A DNA stretch of 64,000 bases from Prunella strophiata (taxonomy: Eukaryota > Chordata > Aves > Passeriformes > Prunellidae), in assembly GCA_036583965.1 (NCBI GenBank), contig JAZBQD010000014.1:46650990-46714989 (forward strand), written 5' to 3'. The position numbers and the translations under genes are program-made. Shown here in pieces: positions 45,356 to 57,700 of this stretch; position 1 is the stretch's first letter, and every line of letters starts with the position of its first letter. The notes under the pieces were generated by a model. It ran no database searches, was not told where the DNA came from, and saw nothing but the letters and a program-made list of their open reading frames with translations.

Positions 45356-48300
45356 AATTGCAATAAAATAGTTCCTTGTTGGTTATTTGAAGGCTTTCTT
45401 CCACATCTGTTCCTGTACAGAATAAGCATACTTACTGTAACAATTTCCAAGAGTAGCTTTAGATTTAAATTTTAAAACTTCTAGACCAGCATAAAAACAA
45501 GGAGCAGTCTCACAAGTATTATTTAGCACTGATCATTTTTTTTTCTCCTTTCTGAGGCTTTCAGTAGCTTAATAAAACTTACTGCTTTTAAAAATCTTCC
45601 AAAATGTTCACTGCAAATTATAAGAGGCATATATTATTTGTTGTAAGATTTGCATCTGTTTTTGTTTTCTGTTTTGTTGGGGTTTTTTAAATCCCATTTC
45701 TGATAGGTTTGTGTTTAGGGGCACCACCATGTTTTATGTCTGAAAGGTGGTTTTGAAAGTGCCAGTAATAGCTTGCTTATGCTGTCATCACTGAAATAGC
45801 TGAAAATAATCTCTTTAATGAACAGTTGCTATGATGTTTATTGCTTCACCAATGTATAGTTTGGGGTGATGTTAGAGAGTAACATTTGAACTCTGAGGAA
45901 TGCATTTGTGTAGAATTATGTTTAATATCACAATTTCAGTTGCTAGTCTAAGAAAAATAGTTACAATACTAAGTATACTGTTTTAAGCTCTTTACTATTT
46001 TAAGTCTTTTTAGTAAGTTGTTGAGGTTGCTGAGGGGAGGGAATAAGAACATTGTAGGTTTAACTTTTTGTTCATTTACTTAGTTATTTCTTTTTCCTGC
46101 TAATAGTAATTACACATCTGTAGTTGGAAATGGGTTTGCTGGAGTTTGTTTCTTATTTAACTCTATACGTTAATCAGGCTGGTTGCTAGGGACAGGGCCA
46201 ATTCCCTTGGATATGGTGTGCTGCACCCTCCACATGCCCTGAGTGTGGGTGTCTCTTCTGCTGCGTGGCAGGGGGCTTTAGGTAGGTAACAGATGACTTT
46301 CTAGTTGGTTAGGCTGAGGAACAACAAACAGGTTTAAAGGACAGGCAGCACCTTCATTCAACGTGCAGAAGGGAGATTTTCTGCCCTGTCCACTCCTTCC
46401 ATCCCCCTTGCAGTCCTATGTGATGTCCATTCTGGGGTGAAAGGAGAAACTTCAGACCTCCATCATACAACCCTTTGAGTCACAAAGAACCCTCTTTGAA
46501 GTTCACAGGCTGGCTTTGGCTTACCTGTAGAACTTGCTTGTTTACCAAGAAGCTTCAGCTTCAGCATGGGCAGCAGATACTGGAGGAAGTTGGTGGAGTA
46601 TCTCTGTTTTACAACGTTTCCAGCCCTCTGGTGGTTGCAGGGTCCACAGGGACACACACTCTGAGTCCTTTGCCCAGTGAGCTGGTCCTTTGGACCTCTG
46701 TGGTGAATCAGACATTGGCTGCAAATTGCATCAGTGTTAAGTACTTCTGTAAATTGCTGATTCGCAGTTCTTGTTTCAGTTTGCCTCCAGGACATTATGA
46801 GGATGACTGAGATTCCAGTGGGCCTGTGCCAACCTTGTCCCAGGGGGAGATACTGTTGGGCCCAAAACTGGAAATTCATTTGAAGTGTGATGTTTTGAGG
46901 CTAGGGGGTACATCACTATATATAACTAGAAAGTTGTTGGGGTTTTCTAGGCACAGTATTTAGTAAATAAGTATTTACATTGTTACAAGAAAAATCCTTT
47001 GTCTTTTAAGATTGATGTTTAGTTGATGATCATTTTAGAATAATTTATTTTTTCTCTAACAGCGTGATGTGTGTTTTGCAACTTTGGTCAGAATTTGTCT
47101 TCAAGGTGAATTCAGATGCTGATTTATTCCAATATTCAGCTTTTTGTATTTCAGCCTTAGCCAACATTATACATTATGTATATGATGTAATTGGAAATAA
47201 TGTATTTGACATAATTTGGACTAATTAAATTTTGACATATATTTATATTAAAATAGTCTAATCTTGATGGATATTGCCACTACAATTTTTGCGATCTTGT
47301 ACCTTCAGAGAAGGAAGGAGGAATGTCTGTGATATTACATTGCTTGTTGAACAGGACCTAATTGTGTTATTCAGTCTGAAAACTATGAAACTTGTGTTTG
47401 GAGAAACAATCTCAGAGTTGCAAAGCTATATCAAGCATAATACTTCAAGTATTTATTAGGTGTTGATTTTGAATTTGCCCAGGAATCGTGAAGAAAATGT
47501 AAAAGAGGTAAATATCATTTAAACTTTGCCATGCTGTCAGTGCTAAGTCTTACAAAAATTGCTCACAAATACATTGTTGATTTATCCTTTTGTGAGTCTT
47601 ACTGTTGATGTTGAGAGGGCATATATTTCTTCTGGAATTGTAACCCAACTAGTAAAACAAGTGGCGGGTAATACCTGTGTAATAAACCTGTAGTTGATAT
47701 TTAACAGCTTGGAAATTAGATCAGAAATTGACAAGTTTTGCCATGTAAAAATATTGCAGAGGAAATTTTAAGGGATAGTGGTGGGAAATCACAAAGTGCT
47801 TTGGAAAATAGAGGGACAACATGCAAACAATAGAGAGTTGAGAAGTGAGGGGGGAAAGGCCAGAGAAAACATGTGGCTGGGCAGGAGCCAGCAAAGGCAC
47901 AGGCAGCACTGCCACAAGGTGGGCAGCTGCTCAGAAAATAGGGGCTGGGGGTCTCAGAAGAGCAATGTGAATTTCAACTGGTGCCCAAAATGGAAAATAC
48001 ATTTCTTCACCTTCACTTCTATGGGAAAACAAAACGAGCTTTTTTGCACGCCAGCTTTATGCACGTGGCAGGCACAGGAGTTACACCAGGTTATGCTGGC
48101 CCTAATTGAGGCTGCTATTTTTTAAATACTAGATCTTGTTAAATGTAGTGTATGTCTTTGGAAACTTATTAGTTGTTGCATTGAAATTTGATATTTAATT
48201 ATGGAAAAAAGTATCATTTTATTGATGTGACAGAGCAGGGACAGAGGTCTTTTGAAGATAAAGGGAAAAAAAGTGTCTAGAAAACAGAGGCTAGTATTTT

Positions 48301-48450
48301 TTAGAGTGTAAAACACAGAAATTGAAATATCCTCTGATTCAAGACACTTCTCTGTGAGACAACACAAGCAGGATTGTGGTTTTATTACAGTAGTTACAGC
48401 ATTCTCATGACCTGTAAATGAAAACATGAAAACCTAATGCAGTCAGGTGT

Positions 48451-48484
48451 GCACAGACTGCAGAGATGCACAGACTGCAGAGAT
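48451..48484. repeat. Perfect 17-bp tandem duplication
   Basis: GCACAGACTGCAGAGAT occurs twice head to tail (48451-48467 and 48468-48484). It is a small local duplication without other context. Confidence 0.9.
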
Positions 48485-49166
48485 ACACGTATCTGCTGTT
48501 GTGCTTTTCAATTGTGTCAGTGTTTTCATGTTTGTAGAACAGCATGTTCAATAAGGAATAAATGATATCATGTATACAGTATAGTGAATGTAAGATGAAG
48601 AGTGCTGAGAACTCCGTGATATGTGGCAACAATCATTCTTCATTGAAAAAATATATGGTGAAGGAATATATGGGTGCTAAAACTGTAAAAATATTAGGAT
48701 GGAACTTTGCTAAAGATCATGAAATGCTTTTGTACAAAAATTTATTCAGACCCATTTGTTACCAGTCTTGAATGCATTTAAATTACTTTTAATGTTGTGA
48801 AGATGCCTGTAAATCGTTCCCAGTACACAATAACTGCCAGCATATGTTGTAGAATACATATGGTCAGTAATTCAACAGATAACTATATTGAATGTACAGA
48901 AGTTTCATATGGTGTCAGATTCTTGTACATTCTTTTGCTTTAGAAGGAAACTTAAATCTATTGTGATTGAAACTTTTAACTTGGTATTCTATTTTAAGAC
49001 ACTGACATCTTGAGGAAGAGTTAATGATGTTTGGCATTGGATATTCTGACTCTGTTCTTGAGCCTCTATTTATTATTGACCAGGAAAGGGTGTGAAGTAT
49101 ACCTGAGCAACCAGAAATGTACTTCTTATGAACTGACATATGAAAAACCTTGAAAAAATACTGGTT

Positions 49167-49170
<4 letters not shown>

Positions 49171-49205
<35 letters not shown>
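49171..49205 (+). repeat. T35 homopolymer
   Basis: Thirty-five consecutive T, followed by a G/T-rich stretch to about 49280, the longest homopolymer in the window. The length is likely to be unreliable in any assembly. It could be the antisense view of an A-tailed insertion, but no inserted body is recognised. Confidence 0.9.
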
Positions 49206-49206
<1 letters not shown>

Positions 49207-52200
49207 GGTTGGTTTGTTTTGTGTATTTTTGCATTTGTTTGATTCTGAGTTTTTTCTTTTTAAAATTGTTTTTGGGTTTGAGTCTGGGAATCAGGCCACA
49301 CATTCAAATCACAGAAAAACCAGGAGAATGGTAAACTGCCAAAATATTTGTGTATCACTGCAGGAATGATAGGTGAAGAAGCTGATGATCAATCCAATGT
49401 TTCAAGCTGTACACAGCTGGAAGTGGTGTGTTTCCATGCCTGTGCACGTGTGACTGTGCAGCATCACAGGGCTTCTGTCTCCATCCACAGCTTTCTGGTG
49501 AGGAGACCAGGGCCTTCAGAAAGAAAACAAATGTATCATAGTGGGTTTATTGCAGCTCAGGTTATGGGAGAGAAAGTATTGTAAAGAACAATGAAATCAA
49601 TCCTTTGCTAAAACAGGGAATGTGTGTGAGGAATGCAGTTCTCCAGGTGGGAACTGACCATGCTGGAGAGTGTTTTACAATGTAAAAACAGGCATTTAAT
49701 GGGTTGTGATGGGAAAACATGGCCTTCCAAATTCTTCCTTGAAAAAATGAGGGAAGGATGCTTCTGAACCAGGTTAGCATTCATTTCCAGATTACATATG
49801 GCTTGCAGCATTGGTGTCATGCCATGCTCCAGCTTCAGGTTGTCCTCTGGGGTGGCTGTGGTGTCTAGGTGTGCTTGGTCTAGCAGGGGGGCCTGGAGTA
49901 GTGAGTGGTCAGTGGTTCTGTGGCTGGTGGCAGACCTGGCACTTGTCAGGACTCTGCTCAGATTGAACCTCCTTGCTCCTGGAGCACACAGGTCCTCCTC
50001 TTGTGGCTTGATCTGTCTCAGGGCTTCAGGAGAAGATGTGCTTGAGGTGATGGCCACACACCTGTATTGAAAAATCTAAGACCTTCACCCCTGATCATAA
50101 GTTTTCTGAAGTTTGATATGAAGACTTGCTTTTATAGGCTGAGGTGCTGAGGCTGGTTGATGATTTCAATGTGTTTGTGCCTGTGCAAAACAGATTTCTG
50201 AAACTGAGAAGTTACCAACTGCTTAGCTATTCTTCAAAGCCACCTAGACTGAGACAGGTGATGGACTGCTTGTGCATATTTAAGCCAAATCTGTGTGTTA
50301 TCAGTTTTTCTTTCAATAAAAGTTCTTATTCCAGCTGTTTCATAGACTCTGAAGCAAGTCACCACTAACATGAAAAATCCATATTTAAAGTTACTTTTTC
50401 ATAACATTTAAATACTTTGAAGGATTCTCTTTCATTTATTTTCTAAATGAATCCTAAGTACAGCATTCAGGTACATTATTGCTGAGGATCCTAAAAACAT
50501 ATGAAAGAGATATTTCTGACAACTATGAACACTGGATACTTGTTTTAGAGTGTCCAGCCTGATGAGCCAGGCATGGCAGCCAGGCATGGGATACTGTGTG
50601 CTGTAGCTGTAGGGTGTTGTGTGCCTCATGTTTGGTGCTAATATGCATATGCAGCAAATCTGGCATTTCCCAGGAGCTTCGGGCAATGTGTGAACACCAG
50701 TAATTCACTGTATGTTTGTCTAGAAAGCGTATGGCTAAAGTTGGACCTTGCTCTCACTTCTTGATATTCCTTCTCCCCCTTATCATTTGATTGTCACATA
50801 AGAGGAGAGCTGCTGTGAAGCCTGAGAAAGGTGGCAGATGGAGAAAGCCGTATACTTGACTGGTCCTCCTGAGTTGCAGGCTCAGCGCTCGCATTTTAAA
50901 TCTTTCTGTGATTCAGCAGAAGAATACATTTCTATTATTTGATTATGTGTAAAAATGGAACCTGCTGTCTTGGACTTAACTGAAGTGCTATTTTTAACAT
51001 GTTTCAGTACCTGTCTTCAGTAACTAGAATTAAATTTTAAACTGAAACTATTAGCCTTATTATACATAGGCGCCTGCACATTTTGTGACTCAATAATATT
51101 CAAACCTCTAAATATACTTATGTATCATTTAAATATAACTTTATAAACATTTTTCTGTATCCTGTGACTGACATTTGGGTCATTGTTGCTAACACTAAAT
51201 TACTATCAGGATGGGGAAGACCCATTTTTCCAAGTCATTGTTAGGCTTACAATTTTGCTCCAAATTCACTTATCAACAAAATTTTCTTTAGCTGAATTTC
51301 TCTTTTTCTAAGATGCAGATGGAGCAAAATGTAACCAGAGACTATTAAAAATACTTTTCTCATTGTCACCTGCAATATTACCATAATTGGAACTAAGGAG
51401 CCTGCAGTTGCACAATATTTATGTTGCAATCCAAACTGACACAGGCTGGAATGCCTCGGTAGCAAAACAAGACACAGACCCAAGCCTCACAGTACATGCT
51501 TAGGAGGGAGTGAGCCATTCCTCTTGGAAACCTCCTCCAGCAAGGATATCCTGGAGGTCTCCCTGCTTTGCTGGGGGGGCTGAGGTGGTAAGTGCTGGCA
51601 GCTTGGCTGTGGAGAGCAGTGGTGGGTGTGGGTGACCCTCTGGGTCAGGCTGCAGGGATGGCTGCTTTGGTAACCTGGGGGGCTGTAGTAAGACATAGCT
51701 CTTTCTTTGAAGTCTGTTGACTGGGATGATTTTTTCATTCCTTTTCACTCCTGTCACTTTGGGGGCCTCTTTCTTAGGAGGTGTTGTTTGGAAGAAACAC
51801 TTCTAAAGCATTTACTTTTCTTTGGTGCTTGGAAATAGTGAGTCATCGTCCAGTGTCACCTTTTCTGCACAGATCACTGTAGGCATAGTGAAACCAATGT
51901 TAATGTCTGCCTGGTAGGCTCCTCAACAGCTGATGAGCTTGATCTATTACTCCTGGCCTTCTCTGGCAAGCACAGTATGGTATATTTCCCTGTGACTGAC
52001 ACACTTAGATCTATGGCCACAAGATACCTGGTCAACTCTTCAAGCCTTTACCTTTAGCATTAGCTTTAACCCCTCGGGGCTCAGCTGCTTGCAGCATTTA
52101 AAGCATGGCAAGAGGTTTTATAGCAGAGATTTGACTCAGCAAGACTTGTGCTCCCTCTCACTGAAGATATAAAATACAATTTGTAGCTTATAATTGCTGC

Positions 52201-54460
52201 CTAATATGATCTTGGACCCTTACTTAAAATCCATTTAACTGATACTGTGCTTTCTTTATAAGGTTATTATTGGGAGCTAACCTTTTCTTGTGTTGTGGTT
52301 AAATGTACAATGTAATAAGGGTGTTTTTTAATGTGTTTAAGAGTTAGAAGATGTGTTAGAGGTAACCTTTATGCAGAGAGTTTTATATAGTTGTAGTAAG
52401 GACAGCAATATTAAAATCCTGAACATTAGTACCATCTGAATATAATTTGTTCTCATTCTGTTTTGTGTGTGCCTGCTGGTGGAAGATGATACAGTATATT
52501 GAAGAAATCTGTGTTGTTCTCCAGTATCTTTCTTATAGGTAATTGTTAACTTAGTGCAAATTACTGTCTCCAGAATTTTTAAAAATTTAGATGCATACAA
52601 AAATGCTAAAAGTGTATTGGATATAACAGATAAATCACAATATTTTTTTTTAATTTGGATTTCAAGGAGAGAAAACTAAACCCAAGATTTTAGACACAAA
52701 ACTGAGTGCCTCCCAGAAATCTTTACTGCCTTGTTTAACTTCTGATGTACAGTCATGGGCCATGTCCGTTGGATGTCTTCAGAAAACACAAGCTTATAAC
52801 AGATTTAAAGATTTATTTATCTCGGGGACAAATGTTGATACTTTTGCTCTGTGAATATTAGTTTGTCCTCCTTTGATTATAGGTTTGCTTAGAGTTATAA
52901 GTTAAAATTAAGCATTTTTTATATTTTTTTTTTCCTTAAACATATACCTAAGTATATATGTAGAATTTGGTATACATGGAAAGAATTTCAGAACTTGAGT
53001 CACTGTACTCTTGAAACTACTCTAAATGATGGTGAAGGCAATGAATTTTCATATGAGAAAAAGGGTCAGGAAAAAAAAAAAAAAAACAAAACAACAAACC
53101 CAGAAAGATGAGTGTTATAAGCATGGATAGTCTTTGTTTGACTTTTTTTTTTTTTCTGCTGTTAGTGTAGAAAGCTCTTTTCTCACTCTTCAGAGCTTTT
53201 TTTTTTTTTAATTTTCCGTTTTTCCCCACTTGTTCATTTTTCTTCCTTTTTTCCTCAAGGGGGCATTGTGGGTTGAAGAGGGGGGGAGCAGGTTTTGCAC
53301 ATGTCAGGCCTATAGCTGAAAAACACTTGTTTTTCTTAAGTTCAATAAACTGCTGTTGGGGTGAACACATCCATATGGATGTGGGCAAGAATGGCTGTAA
53401 GATAAACAAACGTTATTTTTAATCTTAAGTAGGTGAGGATGGGGGGCAGCAGTCATGGTTTATGGGGTTGAAATTAACTGCTTTTAACGTTGTGAAGGAT
53501 GATGATGATGGAAGCAAAGTGCCTTCCTAAAATTTATAATTCTTGGCTCAGATGTATACTTGCAGAACTTTGTGATAGAGTTACTTAATCTCAGTATGGT
53601 AAAGATAAATTCATTAATGGTTATGAGGTGTTGATATAATTAAGTAGAGAATGCCAGTAAATTGCTTTCTGGAGCTTAATGATTGCAAATTCTGGTCTCT
53701 TAATTTAATCCATCCCCTGCTTTCCATTCACTTGCTGAAAGGCTTTCTAGACTGAGAAATTAGCCCTACTCCAGTCACAGTAACTGCATGAACTAAGTTG
53801 GTTTCTCTTAAAGGAGAGCCTTGGATGAGGACTAGAAGTGTTTCCTCAAGAAAAGTTAAGTTTGGATGTAAAAAAGAAAGCAGAAGCAGGTTTTTTACAT
53901 TGATGAATGTATCCAGAGATTACTGTGTTTCTCGCTAACTGCCTGAATTTTGTGCTGGTTTGTGATAGCTCTGACACTTACACAGAAGAAAAAATTAAGA
54001 TGCTTACAACCCAGTGAAAGAGATACTGACCAAATGAGAAAAACTAACTAGATCAATTTCTTTCACTGGTGTTGCAATATTTTTCACATCTGGCTTTTTG
54101 GTTGTTCTAAACAAATGTTATCATTCTGTCAGCGGACAGTCCATTTTTCCATTTTTCTTGTGAATTATTTAAATGTGGGAAGAAATTATTTTATGGAGAA
54201 ATTAGATACCTCTGAAATTAGCCTTTCACACAAAGGGTACTTTAACTGCATGAGGCAAAAGTTCACTTTCTGCTTTTAACTTGAGCTCTTAAGAATAGAG
54301 ATGTATGAGAAAATACATTCTTTAGAAAAGTGTCAGTGTTTTGTCGTGATAGGTTTTTCTTGTGCAAGGTATTCTTCATCATTTTTCTGTTAATTTGCTT
54401 AATATTATGTTGAGGTATAACTTTAGTGTAACCCCTTGAGCTCTAAAAGGGACTTATAAT

Positions 54461-54706
54461 CATAAAGTCATTTAGTTGGAAAAGACCTGTGAGATCTTTG
54501 AGTCAATCTTTGACTGATCACCACCTTGTCAGCTAGATCAGAACAATAATTGCCATGTCCAGGTGTTTGCTGAACACCTCCAGGGATGGTCACTCTACCA
54601 CCTTCCTGAGCAGTTGTTCCAATGCTTAAAAACCCTTTCCATGAAAGAATTCTTTCTGGTGTCCAACCTGAACCTCCCCTGCTGCAACTTGAGGTCATTT
54701 CAAAGT
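54461..54706 (-). repeat. CR1 LINE 3'-end fragment
   Basis: The + strand reads an ATCATAAAGTCATTTAG start (decayed end repeats), then 'TTGGAAAAGACCTGTGAGATC', 'CACCTCCAGGGATGGTCACT', 'CCACCTTCCTGAGCAG', 'TCCAATGCTTAA' and 'AACCTGAACCTCCCCTG', the antisense text of a second avian CR1 subfamily. It is about 250 bases long, minus strand, 5'-truncated and moderately diverged. It sits inside the proposed intron. Confidence 0.85.
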
Positions 54707-57700
54707 AAAAGTGCCATGGATATCCAGCTAAAAATAGAAGAGAATGGAAAAAATTGATTCCCAAATGTTGATTTGGGAAAAAAAAAAATCTTGTTGAGTT
54801 AACCCCCTAATCTTCTGCTTGCTTCAATTACAGAAATGATGGGAATAATTTCCTCAAAAGCCTGCAGAAAGAGATCTGTGCTTTTAATGTTTCCTACAGT
54901 GTTTCTATAGGCTTAATATGGATGTGATATTTGGAAGGTGAAGCCCTGTTATTGCTGAACCACATCAACTGCATTTCATTGTTCCAAAACCTTCTGTGCA
55001 TTTTGAGTAAAGATGTTGTAGTTTTTACTGCTCAGTTTGTCATAGAAAATTTGAGGGGAAAGTGAATTAGCTACTGCTCAAGCATTCATAATTAATTCTG
55101 GAATTTTCTAATGCATTCAAACAAAATTTTTAAGTTAGATTTACTTCACGTATGTATGCATCTAGTAATAAGAGCTGTGTAAAACAGCTAATAATTGTAT
55201 CCAAACTGCTTCCAGTTCAACCATGTCCTTTCCCACAAAACATGTTTTGCATAAATGAAAATTGTGCTTCTTGATTTTACTTGGCAGATCTGAAGTACTT
55301 GTGGTAAAAACTGTTCTAGCAAACTACACAAAGCTAAACTCTGTAAAAGAAACCCCAACTGTTAGCTGTTCTGCAAATCATTGTGATATACATTGTACTT
55401 GTGACTTGATCAGTTTGGTTACTGCAATATACCATCAAAGGCATTGCATCTTCTCTAGCTGTAGACTCCACTGAAGGCCTGCATTTTTGTTCTTGGTGAG
55501 AAGTTAAAAAAAAATTCTGGTAATGTGAAAATATATTTAGTGAGTAGCTGCATAAGCTGTGTTTTTTCTGTCTCTGGGTGGCAATTTTAACAGTTTGAAG
55601 TCTCTTAAAATTCAGTATACTTGAAATAAAAAAGCCATTTCTGTGATTGTTTGCAAAGTTTTAATTTGTTTTAAACCACGTTGTTGATCTAGAGCTTTTG
55701 CTCATTTAAGATTGATTAATTGCTTTTGCCACTTTTGTTTGCAGTTCAGTATAATCTCATGCAGACTATTGTTTTTTTTTTTTTTTTAAATTTTAATCTT
55801 CTGTTGATGGTTGTATGTTTGGATGGGATGTTAAATTTGACCACTGATAATTGAAGGATTTAAATAAACAAATAAATAAGATTGAAAACAATAGCAAAAG
55901 ACTGAAAACTGGAACAAATGCTTGGCATTGCAAATTTATTTTATGAAACATAATTTCTGCACCTACTGTAGACCCCATTGTGGAAGCTCTTGTTTTCTTT
56001 TTTTCTTTAATTTTATTTAGAAAGAGAAAAAGGTTATCATGTTTTCGTTCAAGTACCTTTATTTAAGGCAGATTTAATAGAAACAAGAATAATAAGCCTA
56101 TGTCTTACATTGAATGTTTTTTAAATGTGTGTGCCTTTTGTGATAATTACTATTCATTAAGGCTCACTACTCTTTCTCTAAAGGATAACTCTGTTATCTT
56201 ACCTGTAAAATGGATGGGTAAACGTTGGCTGAAGTCACTTCATGCAAAATGTAAAATGCTGTTCTGATATGGAGTTGGAGTTGAATTCTGTGGCCCATCT
56301 GCATTGCTGCAGTGCCTTTCAGAGAACACAGAGCCCAGCAAGTGCTTGGGTAAGTCACATTGAGTCAGTGTGACCCACACTACAAAGGATTAGTCTCTTA
56401 CTGATAACTGACATGGTTAACTTGGCCCAAGTAGGAGCCTCTGATTTGTACGTACAGGGCAGAGCCCAGGTCATGGCTGATGATGCAAAGGAGGATGCTG
56501 TGACAGTTCATCTTTGCAAGTGCCTATGTGCTGCTCTTAGAAACTCAGAATCCTGGTACCCAGCATTTCACTGCTGTCTCACAAATATTTGTGGTTGACA
56601 AAAAAGCTGAATTGTCACTGTGTAATGAATGACACATAATCCACCTCCTAGTGTTTGCAGTATACTAATTTTCACATACTTACATACATAATGGGCAGAC
56701 AGAAGAGTTCGGAAGTCTTAAGACAGGCCTGATGGAAATTGTGTTTCAATATTTTCAATATTTCAAATTAAAAAAAACCCTGACAACAAGAGAGAGAGAC
56801 AGGAAGAAAGAAATATAATTCTGCTGATATTAAAAGTATGAGAGAGAAGAGAGGAGAGCGTCTGTTTTCCATTTTATAAGGAGACTTTTTTTAATGGTTT
56901 TTGAACTTCTGAGATTATGATGCTTTTTCTTTGTTACAGAGCTGTCAGAAAATACAAAGGTTATATCTGTGCAGACAGCTTAACTTGCTTCTAGCTCTCC
57001 AAAGTACTTTAACTCATTTCATATTCAGCTGTTAAAAGTGTACAGGTCTTGGAAAAATTAGAGCATTATAGCTGTAGCCGTACCCTCCTGGACAGCCAGG
57101 ACAGAGCTTTTGGACGAGAGCTGTGGCAAGGCATGTGATGCCCTGCACAGTGGCAGTGGCTTGTCAGGGCTGAGATGTTAAGCAAATGTGCCTCTGTAAT
57201 CTGGCTGTGAGATACTTCTGGAAGCCAGAATATGGGTCAAGGAAACCTTCCTCTGCCATAATCCTTTTTAATCTTTGCTTTTGGAAGTTTTCAAAAGTAC
57301 TTCTATTGCTAAGGAGTGTAGCTCAGTTTTTTCTGTTTGCTTTTTCTTGCTTGTACTTTTTCAAGTTTTCTTTCCTGTCATGTTTATTTAAAGAGAACCC
57401 TAATAGTGGAGGGTATGGTTTTAGAAACGCAGTATTTCATCAACAAAGGAGGGTCCTAACAATTCCATCTAACTAAGAGGAATACTGCAAATTGAAGAAG
57501 CTGCATAAGATACAGTCGAAGTACAAGAAATCATCCCATTTTTACCAAAATCACTGTACAATGGAAAGTGCCTCTTGTCAGCTGAAATGTCAGATGTATC
57601 AGGAAAAAGTTAAAGTGGAACCTGATTTCTGTAAGGCTAAAGATTCAAGTAATTTGCTTAGAGATGTGGTAGAAAATCAATCTTGTGCTTGAAAGAGGAA

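Larger units (their letters stand above)
42941..54460 (+). other. AT-rich DNA, probable part of a long first intron; no exon recognised
   Basis: No open frame here has a known domain. Two GC-richer islets carry the longest minus frames: 46463-46879 (138 codons, ATG) and 49608-50057 (149 codons, GTG start). Neither is recognised, and both may be old mobile-element remnants. Long T runs on the + strand (T13 at 45125, T35 at 49171, T13 at 53143 and 53197) outnumber A runs (A16 at 53071), which fits + strand transcription. A 12-bp direct repeat at 50565-50589 and triple TTAATCTTAA at 45325-45355 are the other short repeats noted. Confidence 0.5.
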
